Shown: one piece after another, positions 25,257 through 32,058 of the stretch
Layout of the letters: every line of letters begins with the position of its first letter
How positions within the stretch are numbered: position 1 is the first letter of the stretch
Source of the DNA: Prevotella sp.
GTDB taxonomy: Bacteria; Bacteroidota; Bacteroidia; Bacteroidales; Bacteroidaceae
Assembly: GCA_016286995.1 (NCBI GenBank)
Contig: JAEEVA010000004.1
Location: forward strand, 47,910-111,909
Reading direction: 5' to 3'
Length of the DNA: 64,000 nucleotides
Translations under genes and position numbers: made by a program
Notes under the pieces: model-generated
Databases searched by the model: none
What the model saw: the letters and a program-made list of their open reading frames with translations, nothing else
Told to the model about the DNA's origin: nothing

Positions 25257-25290
25257 CCAAAGACTCTGCATTTTTCGACAGAGCCTTTGG
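25257..25290. terminator. hairpin between convergent genes
   Basis: Arms CCAAAGACTCTG (25257-25268) and CAGAGCCTTTGG (25279-25290) form a 12-bp stem with one A-C mismatch and a 10-nt loop. It lies between the plus-strand hypothetical gene and the minus-strand remnant, fitting a two-way terminator, although no T-run follows. Confidence 0.5.
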
Positions 25291-25308
25291 TAATAATTAT
25301 AGTAACAA

Positions 25309-25859
25309 TTAGAACGGACACTCAGTCTCTGCAGGTAAGTCAACTATGACTAGAAAGTCGTTGACGCATACCTTTTTTTCTGTCCAATAGTTGGTATCTG
25401 TAAAATCGTCATTATCGGAAGAACGATAGTCGAGGTCAATGACGTTGTTCCAAGGGTGCATAAAGGGCACTCCGTGTGAAGGATCTAAACAGAACAAACG
25501 TAACCGATTCCAAGCCTCTCTTCTGTATGCAACGGCAACTAATGCATGTCCAGGTCCCGATGGCTTGGAATATCCAATCATAACGGGTTGTCTGTCATCT
25601 AAATACATTTTAATCATTTCTTGCAGTATACTGCGACTCACGGTGTTCGGAGTGTCAGGCTCTGTTGTATACGCCTCACACATTTTGCTACCAAAGCATT
25701 TGTTCGCTCTGTCTGAGATTTCTCGCAATTTGTACCCACCAGTACAGAGTCACCTTGTTTAGCGAAAACTCTGGTCTTTTTCCCACTTCTGCCAATAGCT
25801 TGGATAGATTCGGCTTCCAAGAAAATGTTCTTGATAAATTTTGCTGTAAACATAATCAA
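25309..25859 (-). pseudogene. broken cysteine-peptidase-like gene
   Basis: Two overlapping minus-strand frames make up one broken gene. The first (from ATG 25859) reads to about KKTRVFAKQGDS; the second, starting near CTGGYKLREISDRANKCFG, continues to the end with SGPGHALVAVAYRREAW and RLFCLDPSHGVPFMHPWNNV. GHALVAV plus FCLDP look like the His/Asp half of a papain-like (C39-like) peptidase. The N-terminal segment that should carry the catalytic Cys, expected just after KQGD, is missing at the frame change (about 25735-25760). Its start overlaps the stop of the agmatine-deiminase-like gene by 4 bases, so they formed an operon. The peptidase assignment is tentative; the frame break is clear. 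Confidence 0.55.
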
Positions 25860-26725
25860 AATTGTTTTGGTAATTCATAACTATTTTCTTCTTCTGGCAA
25901 GTCAATAAGTATGTTCCAAGTTGAGCAATTCAATGCTCCACCTTCGCGAATAATACTTTCGCAATGATGAATAGGGTGACACTTGCATTGAGGAAAGGCA
26001 TCAGCAATCTGAGGGAAGGCCACCTCGCCTAACTTATCGTCCATCATTGGAATAAGGATGTGCTGACCAACGTGCAAGAAATTGATATAAGCCCAGCTCC
26101 TATCGGTATAAGCGCCGTAGTGAAGTTCTGTGATGTCAAAATGAGGACTGAGCGCAGCCAACAGTCTCTTGCGTAGAGCCTTGTCAAAGTCGTAGTAATT
26201 ATTGAGCAATACACGACTTTCGCCCATATAACGCACCATCCCGTCAGCATGACCATATTCATCGTAATAATCTTCAGGGATTAGCACGACTTCCGTTTCA
26301 AGTAGTTGACTCAACTTGTGGATAAGCACATCGCGGTCGTAGTTTGGATTCTCCCTGAAGATCTTGTCAGTCATGATGACTTTGTTGCCACAACTAATGA
26401 CATTACCACCATCAACAATAATGTCTGAGTCTATCACATGTATGCCAAGAGCCGATAGAATTGCAGATGTGTCAGGCTTGTATTCGGGGGCGTCTTTAAG
26501 ATAATCAGGACTATAATTGAAGCGCACAAGCTTCTCTTTGCTAACCTGTACAGGCATATAGTCACGCGTCCAAATATGGAGCGGAGATGCGGTTAGTGGC
26601 AAAAAGTCCCAACGAACCCTTTGGTTATGCAACACGCCTAAAAGATGCCCTGTCGCGTTGACATACATTTCTGACTTCATTCCTTTTGCAAGATAAACTT
26701 TGTTTGTTTCAAAATTTGTAATCAT
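25856..26725 (-). CDS. agmatine deiminase / peptidyl-arginine deiminase (PAD_porph) family protein
   Basis: A 289-residue member of the guanidino-group deiminase family, which converts agmatine or arginine groups to ureido groups. Visible motifs: WTRDYMPVQ (about 53-61, substrate Asp), IIVDGGNVISCGNKVIMTD (about 101-119), EYGHADGMVRYMGESRVLLNNYY (the catalytic His in GHADG, about 163), and GGALNCSTWN with catalytic Cys (about 269). All key residues are present, so it is probably active. It lacks a signal peptide, so it is cytoplasmic, unlike secreted PPAD of Porphyromonas. At about 290 residues it is shorter than typical AguA. It was transcribed with the broken gene that follows. Confidence 0.85.
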   Translation of the reverse strand: MITNFETNKVYLAKGMKSEMYVNATGHLLGVLHNQRVRWDFLPLTASPLHIWTRDYMPVQVSKEKLVRFNYSPDYLKDAPEYKPDTSAILSALGIHVIDSDIIVDGGNVISCGNKVIMTDKIFRENPNYDRDVLIHKLSQLLETEVVLIPEDYYDEYGHADGMVRYMGESRVLLNNYYDFDKALRKRLLAALSPHFDITELHYGAYTDRSWAYINFLHVGQHILIPMMDDKLGEVAFPQIADAFPQCKCHPIHHCESIIREGGALNCSTWNILIDLPEEENSYELPKQF

Positions 26726-26904
26726 TTTATATATAATTTATTGATAATTAGATATTTAACTTTGTTTGCGAAGGTATTAAAAGGATTCCAAATTTCCAAA
26801 CTTTTTTCGTTAAAACTGCGTTAAGATTTTCGAAGGAGTTATTAATATATTTCCAAATAAAGTGAAACTTGGGGACTGAATGATCCACTTTTAAGTAGAA
26901 TCGT

Positions 26905-26935
26905 TTTGTTATATTGAAATAATTATGTATCTTTG
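26905..26935 (+). promoter_or_regulatory. promoter of the truncated RAYT transposase gene
   Basis: TTTG (26905-26908), 19 nt, TATCTTTG (26928-26935): full match to the Bacteroidetes promoter pattern, 27 bases before the remnant's ATG at 26963. The promoter outlived the gene. Confidence 0.65.
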
Positions 26936-26962
26936 CGCAGAAATAGTATACTAGCCGAAATT

Positions 26963-27145
26963 ATGCCTAGACAAGAGCACTTACAAAGTACAACCGGCAT
27001 CTATCATGTCATGCTTCGAGGCATCAACAAGCAAGACATCTTTGAGGACGATGAGGACTGTTCCCTGTTCCTTATGCAGAGTCCCCATTTTTCCAAGGGG
27101 GCAAACCTCAAATCGCCCACAAAATTGATAAGAAACAACTATTAG
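26963..27145 (+). pseudogene. truncated REP-associated tyrosine transposase (RAYT, Y1 family)
   Basis: The first about 36 residues, MPRQEHLQSTTGIYHVMLRG then INKQDIFEDDEDCSLFL, are the characteristic N-terminus of RAYT / TnpA-REP proteins of Bacteroidetes. In intact members the HUH motif and catalytic Tyr follow. Here similarity stops near 27066 and the frame runs into unrelated sequence and a stop at 27145. RAYTs act on short palindromic (REP) elements; palindromic arrays lie nearby at 27817-27989. Confidence 0.7.
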
Positions 27146-27180
27146 AAGTTGCGCCCGACACGGATATAGGGTATAGAATT

Positions 27181-27708
27181 ATGTTTAAATTTAGTAAAAT
27201 TATTTGCTTTGTTTGCGGAATTATTTTTCTGTTAGGTTGTGGCCATTCATCAATAGAACAAGGCAACCAGATTCAAAGGGATTTATTGGGCTTGAGTTTA
27301 GGTTCTTCAACAAAAAGTGAAGTCCAAAAAATTCTAAAAGAAAAAGGATATGGTTTGTCTGAAGAAAAAGAGGATAGAATTAAGGCCATGGGTGATATTC
27401 AACATGAGAATATTATATGGTATAGCGCAAGTTTCTATTTTACTCAAGACACTTTAAGTGCTGTGGTATTTACATGTTTTGATGACGAGAAAAAAGTATT
27501 TGAGGATTTGAACACAGCATTTTCAGATAGGTATGGTGAGTTCTTAATTAAAGATGAGTCTAAAGATAAAATGAAAATATATAGAGATGATAATACGCAA
27601 CTGGAGTTAAATATCCAGGAGGATGACAAAGATGATACTAACGAACCAGAAGTGGAATATGAAGGTGATATTGTTTATTTAAGTTATTATGATAATAATT
27701 CTCTTTGA
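27181..27708 (+). CDS. putative lipoprotein of unknown function
   Basis: A 175-residue protein with a lipoprotein signal peptide (FKFSKIICFVCGIIFLLGC; lipid Cys at about residue 20). The mature part starts with a stretch reminiscent of small repeat-type domains (LLGLSLGSSTKSEVQKILKEKGY), which in other proteins follows the G-x-x-x-x-E-V pattern of SmpA/OmlA-like folds, and ends with an acidic tail (QEDDKDDTNEPEVEYEGD). Low GC compared with surrounding metabolic genes. Its frame is open upstream through about 27075, so a longer ancestral ORF cannot be excluded. A hairpin with T-run at 27817 may end its transcript. Confidence 0.65.
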   Translation: MFKFSKIICFVCGIIFLLGCGHSSIEQGNQIQRDLLGLSLGSSTKSEVQKILKEKGYGLSEEKEDRIKAMGDIQHENIIWYSASFYFTQDTLSAVVFTCFDDEKKVFEDLNTAFSDRYGEFLIKDESKDKMKIYRDDNTQLELNIQEDDKDDTNEPEVEYEGDIVYLSYYDNNSL

Positions 27709-27788
27709 TAACAAAAGAAGTATTCTTAATCTATCATGGGGACAGACTCTGTTTTAACCTCCTTCATACGTTAAAACAAGAAAAATCA

Positions 27789-27892
27789 TATACCCCAAGT
27801 ACCCCACAGAAGACAAGTTGCTGTAACACAGAGTGTTAGCAGCAACTTTTTGTTTAAAATCATATACCCCACATATACCCCTCGTATACCCC
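27789..27892. repeat. TATACCCC direct repeats on both sides of a hairpin
   Basis: TATACCCC occurs at 27789, 27863, 27874 and 27885, the last three spaced exactly 11 bp. A related AGTACCCC is at 27798. The first and second copies are both preceded by AAATCA, so the hairpin at 27817-27846 is bracketed by a direct repeat of about 15 bp. Confidence 0.75.
27817..27854 (+). terminator. rho-independent-type terminator
   Basis: GTTGCTGTAACAC (27817-27829) pairs with GTGTTAGCAGCAAC (27833-27846), one bulged base, 3-nt loop, followed by TTTTTGTTT. It can end transcription from the lipoprotein gene. Confidence 0.7.
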
Positions 27893-27923
27893 AATCGAGT
27901 GCCTTGAAAAAATAAGGTCGCAG

Positions 27924-27989
27924 CTTTTGGGTATAGGCGCACGGTCGTTTGGGTATACGCAAACGGTTATTCGGGTGTACGCGAACGGT
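27924..27989. repeat. array B: three tandem 22-bp palindromic units
   Basis: GGGTATA/GGGTGTA cores start at 27929, 27951 and 27973, exactly 22 bp apart. Unit 2 reads CGTTTGGGTATACGCAAACG (arms CGTTTG/CAAACG). Unit 3 reads TTCGGGTGTACGCGAA, with matching changes in both arms (TTTG to TTCG, CAAA to CGAA). Unit 1 is more degenerate. Confidence 0.85.
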
Positions 27990-28026
27990 AGCTTGCTACG
28001 TATAAAGTCCCTGCCTGCTGGCTGTT

Positions 28027-29610
28027 TCAACCCTGTCTGCCTGTATCATCGACGCTGTCTGCTCGTACCTTACTGGTATGGTATCCCCAGATAGTCAGTT
28101 CCTTGTCGGCCAATGGCGTCTTGAAGAGGAAACTGGCGAGATAGCCTACAACGAGGACGATGAGATGTGAGTAGACACCCAGCATGTATTTATGATGTGT
28201 AAAGTTCCAGTCGCCCAAGTCGAGCAGGGTTTCCTTGACGCCCGTGCCGTGAATGTCGACCTTGGTGCTGGTCAATACGGCATATGCCGTAAACAGTACG
28301 GCAGCAGCAATACCGGTATAGAGTCCTTGTTTGTTGGCGCGCCGACTGAACAGTCCGAGGACAAAGATACCCACGATGCCTGCTGAGAAGATGGCGTAGA
28401 GCGAGAACAAAGCACCCAGCACACCTTCACCGCCCCAGAAGATATAGAGACAGGCGACACCGATAGCACCGACACCAGCTGCCACCACCATCCAACGGCC
28501 AAAACGCAGCTGCTGCTGATCAGTTGCATCCTTGCGGAAACGCTTGTAATAGTCCTGCACAGCGATAGCCGACAGGCAGTTCAGGTCGCTGTCCAGCGAC
28601 GAGATGGCTGCCGCGGCAAGGGCGGCAATGATAAGTCCGCGAATGCCTACAGGCAACTCGTGTGCAATGAAATAAGGAAACACCTCATCGGCCTTGATGC
28701 CTTCGGGTAGGAGTGGTGCCCCCTGTGCATGATAGTAGGCAAAGAGTGCTGTGCCGATGAACATAAACAGCGCCCAGATGGGAACGGACATCAGCACACC
28801 AATGTAGGCGGCCTTCTTGGCCTCCTTGTCGTTCTTGGCAGCTAAGTAGCGCTGTACGATGGTCTGGTCAGTACCGTACTTCTGCAGGGCATAGAAGATA
28901 CCGTTAAGTACCATCACGATAAACGTCAGCTGCGTCAGGTCCCAGTCGTAGGGGCCAAACGATATTTTGTTGTATTCCGAGGCAATACGGAATGTTTCGG
29001 CTGGTCCGCCATCAATGCCGAATAGCAGGATGGCGATACAGATGATGCCACCGCCGATAAGCAGGAATCCCTGTGCCACATCCATCCATACGATGGCCTC
29101 CATACCGCCAAAGAGTGTGAGGATGATGATGGTGATGCCAAGGACGAGTACGATGGCATAGATATTGATATTGAGGAACGTCGCCAGCGCCATCGATACG
29201 AGGAAGAACACGGTGCCGGCTTTCGAGAAGTGGCCTAATGTAAAGGCAAACGACGAGTACAGGCGGGCAAAGAGTCCGAAACGGCGCTCAAAGTATTCGT
29301 AGGTAGACAGTCGGATGACCTTTCGGAACAACGGTACGATGATGCCGACGAGTGCCACCAGCACGATGGGTACCATCAGTCCCTGTACCAGCAGGATCCA
29401 GTTGTCGGCATATGCTGCACCAGGGTAGGCCAGGAACGTCACGCTGCTGATAAGCGTTGCGAAGATGGAAATGCCCACTGCCCAGGCTGGAATCTTGCCG
29501 CCTCCTGCAAAGTATTGCGAGGTGTCCTTCTGCTTGTGGGCAAAGTACACACCCGTACCGATGGCTGCCAAAATGGATAACAATACGATGATATAGTCAA
29601 TTACATGCAT
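28027..29610 (-). CDS. sodium/solute symporter (SSS family), probable sialic acid transporter
   Basis: A 527-residue inner-membrane protein with about 13 hydrophobic helices, beginning IDYIIVLLSILAAIGTGVYFA. It carries SSS signatures: DTSQYFAGGGKIPAWAVGISIFATLISSVTFLAYPG (sodium-site helix 1), FGGMEAIVWMDVAQGFLLIGG, YGTDQTIVQRYLAAKN and AAAAISSLDSDLNCLSAI. It would co-transport a solute with Na+. The gene starts 26 bases after a DapA/NanA-family gene, and the pair SSS symporter plus N-acetylneuraminate lyase is a known arrangement for sialic acid use in Bacteroidetes, so sialic acid is the likely substrate. No nagA/nagB or epimerase genes are seen next to it. Confidence 0.85.
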   Translation of the reverse strand: MHVIDYIIVLLSILAAIGTGVYFAHKQKDTSQYFAGGGKIPAWAVGISIFATLISSVTFLAYPGAAYADNWILLVQGLMVPIVLVALVGIIVPLFRKVIRLSTYEYFERRFGLFARLYSSFAFTLGHFSKAGTVFFLVSMALATFLNINIYAIVLVLGITIIILTLFGGMEAIVWMDVAQGFLLIGGGIICIAILLFGIDGGPAETFRIASEYNKISFGPYDWDLTQLTFIVMVLNGIFYALQKYGTDQTIVQRYLAAKNDKEAKKAAYIGVLMSVPIWALFMFIGTALFAYYHAQGAPLLPEGIKADEVFPYFIAHELPVGIRGLIIAALAAAAISSLDSDLNCLSAIAVQDYYKRFRKDATDQQQLRFGRWMVVAAGVGAIGVACLYIFWGGEGVLGALFSLYAIFSAGIVGIFVLGLFSRRANKQGLYTGIAAAVLFTAYAVLTSTKVDIHGTGVKETLLDLGDWNFTHHKYMLGVYSHLIVLVVGYLASFLFKTPLADKELTIWGYHTSKVRADSVDDTGRQG

Positions 29611-29623
29611 AGCAAAGTAATCA

Positions 29624-29658
29624 TAATTTCTAATTCCTAATTTCTAATTCCTAATTTT
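29624..29658. repeat. heptanucleotide tract across the lyase stop codon
   Basis: Five in-register units alternating TAATTTC and TAATTCC, ending TAATTTT. The stop codon of the lyase gene (29637-29639) and its last codons lie inside. Confidence 0.85.
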
Positions 29659-30611
29659 ACAATAATTGCCTGTTCTTCTTCTGCCGACAGACGTGTCAAC
29701 GGCATGAGCATCCAGGGTTCGCAGAGACCCTTGGTCTGCATCATCACCTTGAGGGCAGTAAGACTCTGGCCAAGAGTACGGTCCTTCTGATAGATCTTGG
29801 CAATCTCGTTGGTCTCGTCCTGCAGGCGGTTTGCAGTTGCCATATCGCCAGCGACAGCAGCATCGTAGAGTTGCCGGAACATCTCAGGAACATAGTTGCC
29901 CGTCGACGGTACGATGCCGTTGCCACCCTGTTCCAGTGAATGGGCACTTTGTGCTGCCCATCCACAGAAGTATGCAAAGTCGTCGCGCCCCTGTGCTATC
30001 TCGATGCACTGTGCCATACGCTCCAGGTCACGTTCGGAATCCTTCAGACCTACGATATTGGGATGGTCGGCCAACCTCTTAATGACGTCGACAGGAATAC
30101 TCATGTGTGTGGTAGACAGGATGTTATACAGCATGAGTGGTCCCGTGATACTGTCGGCCAGCGTCTTGTAGTAGTCGTACATCTGTTCTGGTGTCAAGGC
30201 GTAATAGGTGGGCAGGGTGGCCACGATGACGTCGGCACCCAAAGCCGTATACACCTCGGCCTGACGCACCTGCTCTGTAAAGCAGTTGCCAGTCAGTCCG
30301 GCGTAGATGACCATTGAATATTGAACATTGAACATTGAACATTGACAATTGACAATTCTCTCTTTGAGAGTGTGGCGTTGCAATGATAATTGACAATTAT
30401 TCCGTGCCTTGACAGCTGTCTCAACAAACAGCTGACCATCGGCCTGACTGACGCTGTTGCCCTCGCCCGTCGTTCCCATCAATAGGGGTGACACACCAGC
30501 CTCAGCAAAAAACTCGATAATACGCTTGACGGCCTCCACGTCGAGCCGTCCGTCCTGAGTGACAGGGGTTACCATCGGCACCACCACGCCACGATACTTA
30601 CTGTTGTTCAT
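29637..30611 (-). CDS. dihydrodipicolinate synthase / N-acetylneuraminate lyase family aldolase with a repeat-encoded insertion
   Basis: TIM-barrel class I aldolase that cleaves sialic acid or a related 2-keto acid. From ATG 30611 it has VVVPMVTPVTQDGRLD, the GTTGEG loop (46-51), the Tyr of MLYNI (about 162) and the Schiff-base Lys in IVGLKDS (about 190). Its partner is the SSS transporter. Odd: residues about 73-100, between the GTTGEG-bearing strand region and the IYAGLTGN strand, form an extra Cys/Gln/Ser-rich stretch (NCQLSLQRH...NCQCSMFNVQYSM) that is translated heptanucleotide repeat (30313-30399). Homologues normally pass directly from ARN/ARG to the next strand. The insertion keeps the frame. 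The first Met of the open frame (30668) is rejected because it precedes the family start. Confidence 0.85.
   Translation of the reverse strand: MNNSKYRGVVVPMVTPVTQDGRLDVEAVKRIIEFFAEAGVSPLLMGTTGEGNSVSQADGQLFVETAVKARNNCQLSLQRHTLKERIVNCQCSMFNVQYSMVIYAGLTGNCFTEQVRQAEVYTALGADVIVATLPTYYALTPEQMYDYYKTLADSITGPLMLYNILSTTHMSIPVDVIKRLADHPNIVGLKDSERDLERMAQCIEIAQGRDDFAYFCGWAAQSAHSLEQGGNGIVPSTGNYVPEMFRQLYDAAVAGDMATANRLQDETNEIAKIYQKDRTLGQSLTALKVMMQTKGLCEPWMLMPLTRLSAEEEQAIIVKLGIRN
30313..30361. repeat. heptanucleotide tract inside the lyase coding sequence
   Basis: Seven in-register 7-nt units: ATTGAAT, then ATTGAAC three times, ATTGACA twice, ATTCTCT. A shorter related piece (TAATTGACAATTA) lies at about 30387-30399. 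Confidence 0.9.
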
Positions 30612-30675
30612 AACGTTATAATTCTTATTTTTATTTAAAAGACGCATAAAAGTGCGTAAAGTCCTCAAAAATGTG

Positions 30676-30683
30676 TAACTTTG
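30676..30683 (+). promoter_or_regulatory. -7 box upstream of sufS
   Basis: TAACTTTG matches TAnnTTTG and ends 27 bases before the ATG at 30711. No clear -33 TTTG is seen at the right distance. Confidence 0.5.
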
Positions 30684-30710
30684 CAGTCGCTAAGCAAACG
30701 AATTGGAACC

Positions 30711-31949
30711 ATGTACGATATCAAGAAGATACGAGAAGACTTTCCCATCCTGTCGCGTGAAGTGTACGGCAAGCCGCTGATTTATCTGGATAATGCCGCC
30801 ACAACGCAGAAACCGCTGTGCGTGCTCGATGCCATGCGCGACGAATACCTCAATGTTAACGCCAACGTGCACCGTGGCGTTCACTACCTGTCGCAGCAGG
30901 CTACCGACCTGCACGAGGCCGCCCGTGAACGGGTGCGCCGTTTCATCAACGCCAAGAAGACCGAGGAAGTGATTTTTACCCGAGGAACGACAGAAGCCAT
31001 CAATCTGGTGGCCTCAACGTTCTGCGACAGTCAGATGCAGGCTGGCGACGAGGTGCTGGTGAGCGATATGGAACACCACTCGAACATTGTCCCCTGGCAG
31101 TTGCAGGCCCAGCGTCGCGGCATTGTGGTCAAGCATCTGCCCATCACCGATGACGGCCGTTTAGTCGGTTGCGATGACATCGCAACATATCTGACTGAGC
31201 GCACCAAGCTCATCAGCATTGCCCACGTCAGCAACGTATTAGGCACTGTGAACGATGTTTCCGGCATCGTTACTTTAGCCCACAAGCACGGCATCCCCGT
31301 CATGATTGACGCCGCCCAAAGTGCGCCCCACATGAAGATTGACGTGCAGCAGCTGGACTGCGACTTCCTGGCCTTCAGCGGTCACAAGATGTACGGCCCT
31401 ACAGGTGTTGGCGTGCTTTACGGCAAGGAAGAGTGGCTCGACCGTCTGCCCCCCTATCAGGGCGGTGGTGAAATGATTGACAAGGTGTCGTGGGAACGTA
31501 CCACCTTCGAGCGCCTGCCCTTCAAATTCGAAGCCGGCACACCCGACTATGTCGCTACCCACGGACTGGCCACCGCCATCGACTATCTGGAAAAAGTGGG
31601 CCTCGATTCCGTCGAGGCCTATGAGCAGGAGCTGACCCGCTATGCCTTGGAACAGCTACAGACCATCGACGGCATGCGCCTCTTTGGTCCCAGTACGGTG
31701 GTTAGCGGTTCTGCCGCCAACAAAGATGCCGTCGTGTCGTTCCTCGTAGGCGACATCCATCACCTCGACATGGGTACCCTACTCGACCGCCTTGGCATTG
31801 CCGTTCGTACCGGTCATCACTGTGCCCAGCCGTTGATGGACCGGCTCGGTATTACGGGTACTGTGCGTGCCTCGTTTGCCCTCTACAACACCAAAGAAGA
31901 GATTGACACACTGGTGGCTGGCATACGCCGAGTAAGCCAAATGTTTTAA
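30711..31949 (+). CDS. sufS: cysteine desulfurase SufS
   Basis: PLP enzyme that takes sulfur from cysteine for Fe-S cluster assembly by the SUF system. The 412 residues have YLDNAATTQKP near the N-terminus, the MEHHSNIVPWQ motif, DAAQSAPH (PLP-binding Asp), the PLP Lys in FSGHKMYGPTGVGVLYG, and the catalytic Cys in RTGHHCAQPLMDR; the short RTGHHCAQP loop identifies group II (SufS) rather than IscS/NifS. ATG 30711 was chosen because the frame's earlier start lies on the promoter. No sufB/C/D genes are adjacent here on the right; the left neighbour is divergent. Confidence 0.93.
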   Translation: MYDIKKIREDFPILSREVYGKPLIYLDNAATTQKPLCVLDAMRDEYLNVNANVHRGVHYLSQQATDLHEAARERVRRFINAKKTEEVIFTRGTTEAINLVASTFCDSQMQAGDEVLVSDMEHHSNIVPWQLQAQRRGIVVKHLPITDDGRLVGCDDIATYLTERTKLISIAHVSNVLGTVNDVSGIVTLAHKHGIPVMIDAAQSAPHMKIDVQQLDCDFLAFSGHKMYGPTGVGVLYGKEEWLDRLPPYQGGGEMIDKVSWERTTFERLPFKFEAGTPDYVATHGLATAIDYLEKVGLDSVEAYEQELTRYALEQLQTIDGMRLFGPSTVVSGSAANKDAVVSFLVGDIHHLDMGTLLDRLGIAVRTGHHCAQPLMDRLGITGTVRASFALYNTKEEIDTLVAGIRRVSQMF

Positions 31950-31976
31950 AAGAAGTTAAATACTTGGCGCTCGTGG

Positions 31977-32006
31977 TTGTTTTGTCGTAGTTTATTCGTA
32001 TCTTTG
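31977..32006 (+). promoter_or_regulatory. promoter of the first LruC-type lipoprotein gene
   Basis: TTG (31977-31979), 19 nt, TATCTTTG (31999-32006). The box ends 52 bases before the ATG at 32059. Confidence 0.6.
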
Positions 32007-32058
32007 CCCCGAATATATTCATTAAGGTAGATTTTAGTTAACTAAAAATTAAGCAAAC

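Larger units (their letters stand above)
27709..28026. other. gene-free block packed with repeats between convergent genes
   Basis: 318 bases between the lipoprotein gene (+) and the SSS symporter gene (-). It contains TATACCCC repeats, a strong hairpin with T-run, and palindromic array B, each listed separately. A 62-codon minus-strand frame over 27754-27942 consists almost wholly of these repeats and is not called as a gene. Confidence 0.8.

Noticed and set aside
26963..27145. Functional short gene
   Set aside because: Similarity to RAYT stops abruptly and the HUH and Tyr motifs are missing.
23418..27708. Diversity-generating retroelement or retron
   Set aside because: No reverse transcriptase motif was seen in any frame of the window.
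27754..27942. 62-codon minus-strand ORF
   Set aside because: It is made almost entirely of the TATACCCC repeats and the hairpin; no recognisable domain.
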